From: Robiginitomaculum sp.
Lineage (GTDB): Bacteria > Pseudomonadota > Alphaproteobacteria > Caulobacterales > Maricaulaceae
Length of the DNA stretch: 64,000 nt
Direction: 5' to 3'
Assembly (NCBI GenBank): GCA_002733605.1
Contig: NVWK01000011.1
Location: 350,856-414,855 of the forward strand
The position numbers were made by a program, and so were the translations under genes. Positions 1-8,984 of the stretch are shown here, one piece after another; position 1 is the first letter of the stretch; the number at the start of each line of letters is the position of its first letter. Under the pieces are notes generated by a model. That model made no database searches and was not told the origin of the DNA. It saw only the letters and a program-made list of their open reading frames with translations.

Positions 1-325
1 GCCATGAGCTTGGGATGGCGGTTTTGGCACCGCGATGTAGATCGTATTCATACAGGCTTTCGGGCTGTTCGCGGGTGATGATGTCGACGTCTTGCGGGTC
101 AAAGCGCTGGTGGCCGGTGCCGGCAGCGCTGCCGTGGAAACCGTAAAGACCGTCTTTGTAAGGATCGATGGAGTAATTCCACAGGCCTGATAAATCCTGC
201 CCGTTACGGGTGCTGGCATTGGTGAGGGTCAGGTTTTCAGTGGCGTGAGCTGGCGCATAAGTGCCGTAACTGATGAGAAAGACAAGGCCGAAACAGGCCA
301 GTGTTTTCTTGAAAATATGGTGCAT
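1..325 (-). CDS. GH2 beta-glucuronidase-like glycoside hydrolase, N-terminal part (cut by window edge)
   Basis: Translating the minus strand from the ATG at 325 gives 108 residues that run off the left edge. The first ~28 residues form a signal peptide (hydrophobic LACFGLVFLISYG, then an APAHA cleavage site), so the enzyme is exported. The next part matches the start of the GH2 sugar-binding domain of beta-glucuronidases: DLSGLWNYSIDPYKDGLYGF, then YEYDLHRGAKTAIPSSW. A good ribosome site (AGGAGG) lies about 5 bases upstream. The catalytic barrel is outside the window, so GH2 membership is well supported but substrate is not. It diverges from the aldo/keto reductase gene, with a LacI-type operator (404-417) between them, next to an alpha-glucuronidase cluster. 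Confidence 0.75.
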   Translation of the reverse strand, partial: MHHIFKKTLACFGLVFLISYGTYAPAHATENLTLTNASTRNGQDLSGLWNYSIDPYKDGLYGFHGSAAGTGHQRFDPQDVDIITREQPESLYEYDLHRGAKTAIPSSW

Positions 326-403
326 GATTTCCTCCTGATATTTTATATTTTTGGCCGGATTTCCGTCGTTTTTGCCGGTTTGTATATTCTTGGTGTGCCC
401 AAT

Positions 404-417
404 TGACAGCGCTATCA
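404..417. promoter_or_regulatory. LacI/GalR-type operator overlapping a -35 box
   Basis: TGACAGCGCTATCA is a near-perfect palindrome around a central GCGC, the usual shape of LacI-family operators. It begins inside a TTGACA -35 box (403-408), and TAAGCT at 425-430 is a plausible -10 with a 16-base spacer, so a bound repressor would block the rightward promoter. It lies between the divergent GH2 and aldo/keto reductase genes and could control both. A close copy is at 31776-31789. No LacI-family gene is in the window. Confidence 0.6.
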
Positions 418-444
418 TTTTGGCTAAGCTAGAGGAAAATCCGA

Positions 445-1449
445 ATGGATACAAGTGGGAGCAGGTGCGTGAAATCAAGGATATTAGGGAAGTCGGGGCT
501 AAACGTTTCCGAGATCGGGTTGGGATGCTGGCAATTTGGCGGCGATTTTGGCCCAATTGATAGTGAACGGGCACTGGCTACGCTGAGCGCTGCGAGCGCG
601 GCAGGTGTGACGTTTTTTGACACGGCGGATGTGTATGGGGCCGGGCAAAGCGAAAGCTTTGTTGGTCAGCATGTTGCGTCGGGTATTGGCGAGGCTGTCG
701 TGGCGACCAAGGTGGGGCGTACGGACGCGCTCTATCCTGACAAGTATACGTATGAAGGCATTCGGTCGCATTTGCTGGCCAGTGCGGAGCGGATTGGCGT
801 CGAGCAGATTGATCTGATTCAATTGCATTGTGTGCCGCCAGCCGAGCTGGAGCGCGGGGCTGTGTTTGACATTTTAAACCGGTTGCAGGCCGAGGGTGTT
901 TGCCGTGCTTGGGGGGCGAGTGTGGAAACGCTGGCAGAGGCCAAGGTGTGTTTGAAACAAGAGGGGCTGACATCGTTGCAAATTATTTTCAATCTGTTCC
1001 GCCAAGACGCGGCTTGGGAGTTGTTGCCGGCAGCCGAGGCGGCCAATGTCGGGGTTATTGTGCGTCTGCCTTTGGCCAGTGGCATGTTGAGCGGGAAATT
1101 TGGCAAGGACACGAAGTTTGCCGAAACTGATCACCGTAATTATAACAAAGACGGGGCGGCGTTCTCTGTCGGGGAAACATTTTCAGGGATCGAATTTTCG
1201 AAAGCTCTGGAACTGGTCGAGGCTTTGCAGGATTTTGTGCCTGAGGGTATGAGCCTTGTAGAGTTCAGCTTGCGCTGGTTGCTTGATTTCCCTGCTGTGA
1301 GCAGTGTGATCGCAGGATGTTCCAGACCGCAACAAGTGACCGACAATGTACGGGCCTCTGATTTACCGCCTTTGTCTGATGAAATCCACGCCGCGTTGCG
1401 GGCGTTTTATGAAGGGTCTGTGCGCGAACATATCCGGTGCCCGATTTAG
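445..1449 (+). CDS. Aldo/keto reductase
   Basis: 334 residues, a full-length NAD(P)H-dependent aldo/keto reductase barrel. Visible motifs: GLGCWQFGG near the N-terminus, TFFDTADVYGAGQSE with the family Asp and Tyr, VVATKVG with the catalytic-type Lys, IDLIQLHCVP, and SSVIAGCSRPQQVTDN for the C-terminal cofactor loop. Family similarity begins at the GTG at 469 (VKSRILGKSGL), which has GGGAG seven bases upstream; if the promoter at 403-430 is used, the true start may be 469. First gene of a rightward cluster ending in an alpha-glucuronidase, so a role in sugar or uronate reduction is likely but the substrate is unknown. Confidence 0.88.
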   Translation: MDTSGSRCVKSRILGKSGLNVSEIGLGCWQFGGDFGPIDSERALATLSAASAAGVTFFDTADVYGAGQSESFVGQHVASGIGEAVVATKVGRTDALYPDKYTYEGIRSHLLASAERIGVEQIDLIQLHCVPPAELERGAVFDILNRLQAEGVCRAWGASVETLAEAKVCLKQEGLTSLQIIFNLFRQDAAWELLPAAEAANVGVIVRLPLASGMLSGKFGKDTKFAETDHRNYNKDGAAFSVGETFSGIEFSKALELVEALQDFVPEGMSLVEFSLRWLLDFPAVSSVIAGCSRPQQVTDNVRASDLPPLSDEIHAALRAFYEGSVREHIRCPI

Positions 1450-1457
1450 GGGCCGTA

Positions 1458-2417
1458 ATGGGATATTTGAGACATGGAGAGGTGTTGGCGGTTATGGCGG
1501 GTATGAGCAGTGCAGATGCAATCACAGCCCGTCCAGCCGGATCAGCGATTGAGTGCCGCTTTGATGTCAGGAGCCGTCTGGAAGTGATTGATGTGCTTAC
1601 GGGTGTGCGTCGAACGGTCTACGAAGACGATACGCATTTCGAAGCGCCTAACTGGTCACGGGATGGCCGTTTTCTTGTGTTTAACAAGGCGGGGCGTTTG
1701 TACACGCAAAGTGTTGATGGCAGTGGTACGCCGCAACTGCTGAACACGGGTAAGGCGGTCAATAATAATAACGATCACGGGATTTCTCCGGACGGCACAA
1801 AAATTGCGATCAGTGATGAAACCTTCGGGAGTTCGATGATCTATGTTGTGCCGATGGAGGGCTTGCAAGACGGCGAGATGCCGAAACAAATTACGCCTTC
1901 GGCCCCGTCCTACTGGCATGGCTGGTCGCCGGACGGGCAGTTTTTGGTCTATACGGCGCAACGTGAAAAAGACCAGTTTGATATTTATAAAATTCCGTCA
2001 GGCGGCGGTGACGAGATACAATTAACCGATCTGCCGACCTTGGATGACGGGCCGGAATTTGCGCCGGATGGACGGATTTATTTTAACTCGTTTCGCACCG
2101 ACATTATGAAAATCTGGCGCATGGACGCGGACGGACAAAACCAGACACAGATCACGTTCGGGGATAAATATGGGGATTGGTTTGCCCATATTTCGCCGGA
2201 TAACAAGCTGCTGGCGTTTATTTCTTATGATCGCTCTATCGGCAGTGATCACCCGGCCAATAAAGATGTGGTATTGCAGGTGATGCCGATTGACGGAAGC
2301 GCAGAGCCACGGGTTTTGGCAAAATTATTTGGCGGGCAAGGTACATTTAATGTGCCGAGCTGGTCACCGGATAGTCGGCATGTCGCGTTTGTGAGCTATG
2401 AGATGTTGGAGATATAG
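1458..2417 (+). CDS. TolB-like beta-propeller (PD40 repeat) protein
   Basis: About 319 residues carrying at least six PD40/WD40-like repeats, recognisable as PNWSRDGRFLVF, ISPDGTKIAI, WSPDGQFLVY, FAPDGRIYF, ISPDNKLLAF and WSPDSRHVAF, so a six-bladed propeller of the TolB type. There is no clear signal peptide, unlike true TolB. ATG 1458 is preferred because AGGGG lies five bases upstream; a GTG at 1437 overlaps the end of the aldo/keto reductase gene, so the two are translationally close. Propellers of this sort also occur as oligouronate-active proteins, but no catalytic residues can be assigned here. Confidence 0.75.
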   Translation: MGYLRHGEVLAVMAGMSSADAITARPAGSAIECRFDVRSRLEVIDVLTGVRRTVYEDDTHFEAPNWSRDGRFLVFNKAGRLYTQSVDGSGTPQLLNTGKAVNNNNDHGISPDGTKIAISDETFGSSMIYVVPMEGLQDGEMPKQITPSAPSYWHGWSPDGQFLVYTAQREKDQFDIYKIPSGGGDEIQLTDLPTLDDGPEFAPDGRIYFNSFRTDIMKIWRMDADGQNQTQITFGDKYGDWFAHISPDNKLLAFISYDRSIGSDHPANKDVVLQVMPIDGSAEPRVLAKLFGGQGTFNVPSWSPDSRHVAFVSYEMLEI

Positions 2418-2553
2418 GGCGTTGTTTTGAGGAGAGGATGATTCATTTTGGAGAGAACTTGAAAAGTTAGGCCAGATTGCGCATACTCTGGGAGACAATA
2501 TAAGAATGGAAAAATGACATAGAATGGGGATATCCGAAAAGGATAGATGCAAT

Positions 2554-3732
2554 ATGCAGGCAGGTGTCACGGGAATGAAAAAAGTTAGAATGGGCATGAT
2601 CGGGGGCGGACATGGTGCCTTCATTGGGGAAATTCACCGCGCGGCCAGTGCGCTGGATGGCCAGATCGAATTGGTGTGTGGTGCGTTCAGTTCGAACGCC
2701 GAGCGGAGCCGGTTAAGCGGTCTGGATTTGGGCCTAAGCGAGAACCGGATTTACGCGACCTATCAGGACATGTGCGTGCAAGAGGCTTTGTTGCCCGAGG
2801 ATGAGCGCATGGAATTCGTCTGTATTGTCACGCCAAACCATTTGCATTTTCCAGCCGCGAAGACGGTGTTGGAGAGCGGCTTTCATGTGATGCTTGATAA
2901 GCCTGCGACTTTGAATTTACCGGAGGCGCTGGAGCTTAAAAAAGTTGTCGAGGCGTCGGGAAAATTGCTGGGTCTGACCCATACCTACCTGGGCTATCCG
3001 ATGGTGAAGCAGGCGCGGCATATGGTGCAGAGCGGCACGCTTGGTAAAATTCGCAAAGTGCTTGTGGAATATCCGCAGGGCTGGTTGTCGCAACCGGACG
3101 GAATTGAAGGTAATAAACAGGCTGAATGGCGCACCGATCCCAAGCGTTCGGGGCCGAGTGGCTGTATGGGGGATATCGGGACCCATGCCCATAATATGGC
3201 GGAATATGTATCGGGACAAATCATGACCCATGTGTGTGCCTATATGGGAGCTTTGGAAGGGCGTGTGTTGGATGATGACGGGGCGGCCCTGTTTAAAATG
3301 GACGGCGGGGCAACCGGTGTTTTGACGGCCAGCCAGATTTGCACGGGCGAAGAGAACGCGATGAATATCAGAGTGTACGGCGAAAAGGGTGGTCTGGAAT
3401 GGCACCAGCAAGAACCAAATTCCTTGCAGATAAAAATGCACAACGAACCGGTGCAGATCATGCGCGCAGGCGGGAATGTACCCTATCTTTGCGCGGCGGC
3501 GATTGCGGCGTGTCGGACACCGGCAGGACATCCCGAAGGGTTTATCGAGGCGTTCGCCAATTTGTATAAAAACTTTGCCGATATGATCCGGCGCTATCCA
3601 GATGCTTTGACCGCTGAAGACGTGGTCAATGTGCCCGGTATTGATGAAGGTATTCGCGGCATGGCATTTGTAGAAGCCATGGTCGAAAGTGGCCGGTCTG
3701 AGACCAAATGGTATCCGATTTTTTTGGCATAA
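2554..3732 (+). CDS. Gfo/Idh/MocA family oxidoreductase
   Basis: About 392 residues. The N-terminus has a dinucleotide-binding fold (MGMIGGGHGAFIG, then VCGAFSS), followed by CIVTPNHLHFPAAKTVLESG and HVMLDKPATLNLPEA with the family's conserved Lys-Pro; the second half is the Gfo/Idh C-terminal domain (GPSGCMGDIGTHAHN contains the catalytic-type His). The family oxidises or reduces sugars with NAD(P). Start choice is open: ATG 2524, 2554 (preferred, AAGGA upstream) or 2575, where the Rossmann fold begins. With the TIM-barrel protein and MFS transporter that follow, it looks like a sugar dehydrogenase of a glycoside catabolic route; the substrate cannot be read from sequence. Confidence 0.88.
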   Translation: MQAGVTGMKKVRMGMIGGGHGAFIGEIHRAASALDGQIELVCGAFSSNAERSRLSGLDLGLSENRIYATYQDMCVQEALLPEDERMEFVCIVTPNHLHFPAAKTVLESGFHVMLDKPATLNLPEALELKKVVEASGKLLGLTHTYLGYPMVKQARHMVQSGTLGKIRKVLVEYPQGWLSQPDGIEGNKQAEWRTDPKRSGPSGCMGDIGTHAHNMAEYVSGQIMTHVCAYMGALEGRVLDDDGAALFKMDGGATGVLTASQICTGEENAMNIRVYGEKGGLEWHQQEPNSLQIKMHNEPVQIMRAGGNVPYLCAAAIAACRTPAGHPEGFIEAFANLYKNFADMIRRYPDALTAEDVVNVPGIDEGIRGMAFVEAMVESGRSETKWYPIFLA

Positions 3733-3741
3733 AAAATGTTA

Positions 3742-3764
3742 GCGTCACCAGTTATGTGTGACGC
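3742..3764 (+). other. Intergenic inverted repeat
   Basis: GCGTCAC (3742-3748) and GTGACGC (3758-3764) form a 7-bp stem with a 9-base loop, just after the stop of the Gfo/Idh gene and about 40 bases before the TTG start of the next gene. No T-run follows, so it is not an intrinsic terminator; it could be an mRNA processing or stability hairpin within the operon, or an operator. Confidence 0.35.
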
Positions 3765-3802
3765 CAATAAAACTAAAGTGGAAAATAAGAAGGAGGTTTC
3801 TC

Positions 3803-4861
3803 TTGAAGCAGATTAAAGGACCAGCGTTGTTTCTGGCGCAATTTCTTTCGGATACGGCGCCGTTTGATACGTTTGAGAACATCATAAAATGGGCCGCCTC
3901 TATTGGCTATAAAGGTGTGCAGGTGCCGACGGATAACCCCGCTATTTTCGATCTGGAAAAAGCGGCCCATGATCAGGGTTATTGCGACGCGATCATGAAA
4001 ACCTGCGCAGATGCAGGTGTGGAAATCACTGAGCTTTCGACCCATTTGCAAGGCCAGTTGGTGGTGAGCCATCCCTGTTATGATGAGATGTTTGATATTT
4101 TTGCACCGGAGAAATATCACGGCGACGCAACGGCACGGGCCGAGTGGGCGACAAACCAATTGATGTTGGCTGCCAAAGCCAGCAAGCGTTTGGGATTGAC
4201 GGCCCATGTGACATTTTCGGGCGCACTATTATGGCATACAATGTACCCATGGCCGCAACGGCCTGCGGGCATGGTCGAGGCCGGGTTTGCGGAATTGGCG
4301 CGACGCTGGTTGCCTATTCTGGATGCGTTTGAAGCGGCGGGTGTGGACGTGTGTTATGAATTGCATCCGGGCGAAGATTTGCACGACGGGGTGACGTTTG
4401 ACCGGTTCCTTGAGGCGGTGGATCATCATCCGCGTGCCAATATTTTATATGATCCAAGTCATTTCTTGTTACAGCAATTGGACTATCTAGCGTTCATCGA
4501 TATCTATCATGAGCGCATTAAAATGTTCCACGTCAAGGATGCGGAATTTCATCCCAACGGGCGTTGTGGCGTTTACGGGGGCTATCAAAGCTGGATTGAT
4601 CGTCCGGGACGTTTTCGTTCACTCGGGGACGGGCAAGTGGATTTCAAAGGCATTTTCTCGAAATTCACCCAGTATGATTTCGATGGCTGGGCTGTGGTCG
4701 AGTGGGAATGCTGCATGAAACATCCCGAAGACGGGGCGGCAGAAGGCGCGCAATTTGTCAATGATCACATTATCCGGCCGACATTGTTCGCGTTCGATGA
4801 TTTTGTTGGTGGTGGCGCCGATGATGCCAAGAATCGCAGAATTTTGGGGCTACCTGATTAG
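3803..4861 (+). CDS. Sugar phosphate isomerase/epimerase (xylose isomerase-like TIM barrel)
   Basis: 352 residues from a TTG start. TTG 3803 is chosen because AAGGAGG (3790-3796) sits six bases upstream and the protein then begins MKQIKGPALFLAQF; an upstream in-frame ATG at 3758 has no ribosome site and a basic leader. The AP endonuclease 2-like barrel shows VCYELHPGEDLHDG, NILYDPSHFLLQQLDY, KMFHVKDAEF and WAVVEWECCM, which carry the Glu/Asp/His metal ligands of the family. Partners of this type with Gfo/Idh proteins act on keto-sugars or inositols; here it sits in the same operon-like run as an MFS transporter and GH67. Confidence 0.85.
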   Translation: MKQIKGPALFLAQFLSDTAPFDTFENIIKWAASIGYKGVQVPTDNPAIFDLEKAAHDQGYCDAIMKTCADAGVEITELSTHLQGQLVVSHPCYDEMFDIFAPEKYHGDATARAEWATNQLMLAAKASKRLGLTAHVTFSGALLWHTMYPWPQRPAGMVEAGFAELARRWLPILDAFEAAGVDVCYELHPGEDLHDGVTFDRFLEAVDHHPRANILYDPSHFLLQQLDYLAFIDIYHERIKMFHVKDAEFHPNGRCGVYGGYQSWIDRPGRFRSLGDGQVDFKGIFSKFTQYDFDGWAVVEWECCMKHPEDGAAEGAQFVNDHIIRPTLFAFDDFVGGGADDAKNRRILGLPD

Positions 4862-4909
4862 ACGGCTGACGAAACAATAACATAAAACATACATAAAAAG
4901 GGGAAGACA

Positions 4910-6235
4910 ATGGAAACGAAAGCACCGGAAATTAATAGGAATAAACTGTTTTGGATCGGAGTGATTGCTCTGTTCACGGCGGGCATGAATGCGTCTTTGC
5001 GGGGCGCGGTGGCGCGCGACATTAAAACCGAATATCTGGACGGAATTGATCTGGTCAATTCGGGGGCGATGATTGCGCAGTCTCTGGCGGCAGCCTTTTT
5101 AGGCTTTGCATTGACATTGTTTTTCGCCAGCCCATTTTTGAACGCGGTCGGTATGAAACGCATGCTTGCGGTGGCTGCGCTTTGTTTTGTTGGCGGGTGT
5201 TTGTGTGTTGTCTTGTCGGGAACAATTGCGACGGGTGCTTCGGTGTCTACGCTCATTTGGGCCGGGATGTTTCTAACGGGTGTGGCGTGGGGGTGTACGG
5301 AAGCCACGATTAACCCGATGACGACGACCCTTTATCCGGATGAAAAAACCCACCGTTTAAACGTGCTCCATGCATGGTGGCCGGCAGGGATTATTGTTGG
5401 TGGCCTGATTGGTTATTTCATGGGCAGTTTGAATATCTCGTGGAAAGTGGCGCTTGGTATGGGCATGGTGCCGGCCTTTGTTTTCGCATTTATGTTGATT
5501 GGGACGAAATTTCCACAAACGGAACGGGCGGCCGCAGGGATTAGTTTTGGCGATATGCTTAAAGAAGTTATTCGTCGCCCAAGCTTTTTAATCTGGTTTG
5601 TTGCCATGTTTATGACGGCGGCGTCTGAACTGGCGCCGGGGCAATGGGTGGATTTGGCCCTGAGTAATATTGTCGGGTTCCGTGGCATTTTGATTTTGGT
5701 GTATGTCAGTGCATTGATGTTTGTCATGCGCCATTTCGCCGGTGTGCTTGTGCATAGATTGTCCAATCCGGGCTTGATGATGTTCTCGTCTGCGTTGGCG
5801 GCGTGTGGTTTGTATCTTCTCAGCACGGCACATTCTCCTGCTAGCGCCTTTATTGCGGCTACGGTTTGGGGCATTGGCGTGTGTTATATGTGGCCAACCA
5901 TGTTGGCGTCTGTGGCTGAACGGTACCCGCGTGGCGGGTCATGGATGATTGGCCTGTTGGGGTCAGCCGGCGCGATGTCGATTTATTTCGTTTTGCCAAA
6001 GCTTGGTACGATTTACGACAAGGCGCAATTGCAGGCGGCGGGCAGTGCCGAGGCACTTGAGCGCCTGACAGCCGAAGCCGTAACAAACCCGGAAGTGATG
6101 GAGCCGATTATGGCGGCGGCGGCGACCCAGTCGTTCCGCTCTATCGCGGTTATTCCGGCGCTGTTGGTGTTTATTTTTGCAGGGCTTTGGTTTTATGAAA
6201 GCAAGGTTGCAAAAGCCAAGCCAACCAAAACATAA
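4910..6235 (+). CDS. MFS sugar/uronate transporter
   Basis: 441 residues with about 12 hydrophobic segments across the whole length, a typical Major Facilitator permease. The loop GMKRMLAV after the second or third segment, the WAGMFLTGVAWGCTEATINP helix and the HAWWPAGIIVGG motif resemble sugar-type MFS members (the HAWWP signature occurs in glycoside-linked transporters). It is 48 bases downstream of the isomerase gene, with GGGGAAG before the ATG, and 48 bases before the alpha-glucuronidase start, so it most likely imports the sugar or uronate released outside. Substrate is inferred from context only. Confidence 0.85.
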   Translation: METKAPEINRNKLFWIGVIALFTAGMNASLRGAVARDIKTEYLDGIDLVNSGAMIAQSLAAAFLGFALTLFFASPFLNAVGMKRMLAVAALCFVGGCLCVVLSGTIATGASVSTLIWAGMFLTGVAWGCTEATINPMTTTLYPDEKTHRLNVLHAWWPAGIIVGGLIGYFMGSLNISWKVALGMGMVPAFVFAFMLIGTKFPQTERAAAGISFGDMLKEVIRRPSFLIWFVAMFMTAASELAPGQWVDLALSNIVGFRGILILVYVSALMFVMRHFAGVLVHRLSNPGLMMFSSALAACGLYLLSTAHSPASAFIAATVWGIGVCYMWPTMLASVAERYPRGGSWMIGLLGSAGAMSIYFVLPKLGTIYDKAQLQAAGSAEALERLTAEAVTNPEVMEPIMAAAATQSFRSIAVIPALLVFIFAGLWFYESKVAKAKPTKT

Positions 6236-6283
6236 GAAGAGACATAGAGTAGAATTCCAAATCTATATTAGGTGGAGAGACAT

Positions 6284-8458
6284 ATGCGGGTAACGATGAT
6301 TTTACGGGCGTGGCTCGTGTTGGTTTTTGTGGGGAGTTTGCAAATAGCTTCTGTGCAAAGTGCATGGGCCGAGGACGGTTATGCGCTTTGGCTGCGGGCT
6401 ACACCGGTACAAGATGCTGGCCTGAGGCGCGCCTATGTTAAGAACATTAAGGCGATTGTGGTTGAAGGTAATTCTCCGACCCTCTTAGCGGCGCAAAAAG
6501 AACTCAGCGATGGCTTGGCAGGCATGTTGGGCCGCGACATTCCTCTTGTGCAGGACTTGCGCCGTAACGGCAATCTGTTGTTGGGGACGCCGGGTGCTTC
6601 CGAGGATATTGCTGGTCTTGATTTGCCTTTCGAAAGTTTGGGAGATGAAGGCTATATTATTCGCGCCCTTAAAGTGCGCAACAAACGCACAATTGTCATT
6701 ACCGGCAATACGGACACGGCGGTGCTCTATGGTAGCTTTGCGCTGTTGCGTCATATGCAAACCCGCACATCGCTCACAGATATTGATATTGTTTCTGTGC
6801 CAAAAATCCAGAACCGGATTTTAAACCATTGGGACAATATGAACCAAACCGTTGAGCGCGGGTATGCGGGCGAGTCTATCTGGGACTGGCATAAATTACC
6901 CGAGTATAAAAATGCCCGTTATACAATGTATGCGCGTGCGACGGCCTCTCTTGGTCTGAACGGGACATTGTTGAACAATGTCAATGCCAATGCGGCCATA
7001 TTAACGCCTGTGTATCTGGAGAAGGTTGCGGCCTTGGCCGAAGTGTTTAGGCCTTACGGGATCAAGGTTTATTTTTCAGCCAGATTCAGCGCCCCTATTG
7101 AAATTGGTGGTCTGGACACGGCTGATCCATTGTCTGCGGATGTGCAGAAATGGTGGGCTGGTAAAGTTGCCGAGATTTATAAAGCCATTCCCGATTTTGG
7201 CGGGTTTGTGGTCAAGGCCAATTCCGAAGGTCAACCGGGGCCACAGGATTATGGACGTACCCATAAGGACGGCGCCAATATGATGGCGCAGGCTTTGAAG
7301 CCACATGGCGGCATTGTGATGTGGCGGGCGTTTGTCTATGACGCGGATAATAATGAAGACCGTGTCAAACAGGCCTATACGGAGTTTCAGCCCTATGATG
7401 GATTGCTTGCGGATAATGTGAGCGTGCAGGCTAAAAATGGCCCGCTTGATTTCCAGCCTCGCGAGCCGATCCATCCTTTGTTCGGTGCGCTTCCAAAAAC
7501 CAATATGACTTTGGAATTGCAAATGACCAAAGAGTATCTCGGGTTTGATACCCATCTGGCTTATCTTGGGCCAATGTATGAGGAGGTTTTGAAAACCGAT
7601 ACATTTGCCAAGGGTGAAGGCTCGAGCGTTGCGAAGGTGATTGACGGTTCGCTGTTCTCGCCAAAACTGACCAGCATTGCCGGTGTGTTAAACATTGGCA
7701 GTGACCGTAATTGGTCCGGCTCGACGTTTAATCAGGCCAATTGGTATGTGTTTGGTCGTATGGCGTGGGACCCGTATTTGGGAGCCGAGGATATGGCCAC
7801 CGAATGGACACGCCAAACCCTGACCAATGACGATAAGGCCGTGAAAGCCATCGTCAAAATTATGATGATGTCGCGCGAAGCTGTGGTGGATTATATGACA
7901 CCGCTTGGGCTGGCACATCAAATGGATACGGGCCATCATCATGGGCCGGGGCCATGGGTGGATAATCTCGGGCGGGACGATTGGAACCCGACCTATTATC
8001 ACCGCGCCGACGAGGTGGGCATCGGGTTTGACCGCACAGCAAGTGGCAGTAATGCGGCCTCGCTTTATCATGAACCGTTGGCCAGCCAGTACGCGAATAT
8101 TGAAACTGTGCCAGAGAATATGTTGCTGTGGTTCCATCATGTGCCGTGGGATTATAAAATGAAATCCGGCGAGACCTTATGGGATACATTGGTGCGTGAA
8201 TACACACATGGTGTCAGCGAGATTACCGAGATGCGGGCGATTTGGGCTAAGCAGGAAGCCTATATTGACGCGGAACGGTTTGCGGAGGTTTCTGCATTAT
8301 TGTTGAAGCAGGAAAGAGAAGCCCAGTGGTGGCGCGATGCCAGCATTGCGTATTTCCAGACGATTTCAAAACGGCCTCTGCCTGCGGATGTGACACCGCC
8401 GCCTTTGTCGCTTGAAGAGTATAAGAAAATTAACTGGCCGCATCTTATAGGGTATTAA
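6284..8458 (+). CDS. GH67 alpha-glucuronidase, exported
   Basis: 724 residues from ATG 6284, with GGTGGAG seven bases upstream; the in-frame GTG at 6272 lies inside that ribosome site. Residues 1-30 are a signal peptide (LVLVFVGSLQIASVQSAWA). The protein is full length for GH67, which removes 4-O-methyl-glucuronic acid from xylo-oligosaccharides. Catalytic landmarks are present: VKANSEGQPGP with the acid Glu, KNGPLDFQPREP with the conserved Asp, and NMTLELQMTKEY with the second carboxylate, plus VMWRAFVYD. It ends the cluster and identifies glucuronoxylan side chains as a likely substrate for the region. Confidence 0.93.
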   Translation: MRVTMILRAWLVLVFVGSLQIASVQSAWAEDGYALWLRATPVQDAGLRRAYVKNIKAIVVEGNSPTLLAAQKELSDGLAGMLGRDIPLVQDLRRNGNLLLGTPGASEDIAGLDLPFESLGDEGYIIRALKVRNKRTIVITGNTDTAVLYGSFALLRHMQTRTSLTDIDIVSVPKIQNRILNHWDNMNQTVERGYAGESIWDWHKLPEYKNARYTMYARATASLGLNGTLLNNVNANAAILTPVYLEKVAALAEVFRPYGIKVYFSARFSAPIEIGGLDTADPLSADVQKWWAGKVAEIYKAIPDFGGFVVKANSEGQPGPQDYGRTHKDGANMMAQALKPHGGIVMWRAFVYDADNNEDRVKQAYTEFQPYDGLLADNVSVQAKNGPLDFQPREPIHPLFGALPKTNMTLELQMTKEYLGFDTHLAYLGPMYEEVLKTDTFAKGEGSSVAKVIDGSLFSPKLTSIAGVLNIGSDRNWSGSTFNQANWYVFGRMAWDPYLGAEDMATEWTRQTLTNDDKAVKAIVKIMMMSREAVVDYMTPLGLAHQMDTGHHHGPGPWVDNLGRDDWNPTYYHRADEVGIGFDRTASGSNAASLYHEPLASQYANIETVPENMLLWFHHVPWDYKMKSGETLWDTLVREYTHGVSEITEMRAIWAKQEAYIDAERFAEVSALLLKQEREAQWWRDASIAYFQTISKRPLPADVTPPPLSLEEYKKINWPHLIGY

Positions 8459-8489
8459 CCCGAACCGTGTTTGTGGAAATCTTTGTTTT

Positions 8490-8511
8490 GGGCGTACAGG
8501 TGTGTGCGCCC
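8490..8511 (+). terminator. Weak terminator-like hairpin after GH67
   Basis: GGGCGTAC (8490-8497) pairs with GTGCGCCC (8504-8511), eight pairs including one G-U, with a 6-base loop, 32 bases past the alpha-glucuronidase stop. The downstream tract is only moderately T-rich, so termination here may be partial. Confidence 0.4.
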
Positions 8512-8637
8512 ATTGCTGTGTTTTCATTGCCCCGTTTGCATAACTTTATTGTCATAAAACGGCTCCAGAGTTGACATTAGAGGCCAGAGCAGGAATTTTT
8601 TGGCGAATTAACAACCTCGAATAATTATAATGGTAAA

Positions 8638-8762
8638 TAACAACTGAAATGCTTGCTTTCTGAACCGGTTTTCAGTATGGCCTAATGGCGCGCGCTGATA
8701 GGCTGGCAGCGAGATTCCAGTCCGTGGGGCGATTGGGGTTGGCCAGCCTGTCAGCTTTTTTT
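8638..8762 (+). ncRNA. Candidate small RNA ending in a strong intrinsic terminator
   Basis: The 676-base gap after GH67 contains an intrinsic terminator: GCTGATAGGCTGGC (8694-8707) pairs with GCCAGCCTGTCAGC (8742-8755) over 14 positions with one G-U, followed by seven T (8756-8762). TATAAT at 8626-8631 could be a -10 box, giving a ~125-base RNA that also has a small CTGAA/TTCAG hairpin (8662-8677). The -35 is weak. The alternative is that this is simply the distal terminator of the GH67 transcript. No known RNA family was recognised. Confidence 0.35.
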
Positions 8763-8984
8763 ATGGGCGCATCCCGCGTCAATCAGAGTTTGAAATTTTC
8801 GGATATATGGGCTAGAATTCCCCTTGTGTATTTGATGGGAATATCCAGTTTTCCCTTGTTGTTTTCTTGCTCTCCGGCGAAATGAAATGCGCGATCAGTA
8901 AGAATTATTTGGCAGACATGTGATGAAAGTCACAGTTTGGTCGGGCCGATTTTGTTAAACAGTTTTGGGGCGTGAAGCTTATGA

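Noticed and set aside
8685..8885. 66-codon plus-strand frame in the gap after GH67
   Set aside because: It starts just before and crosses the strong terminator at 8694-8762, so it is unlikely to be translated.
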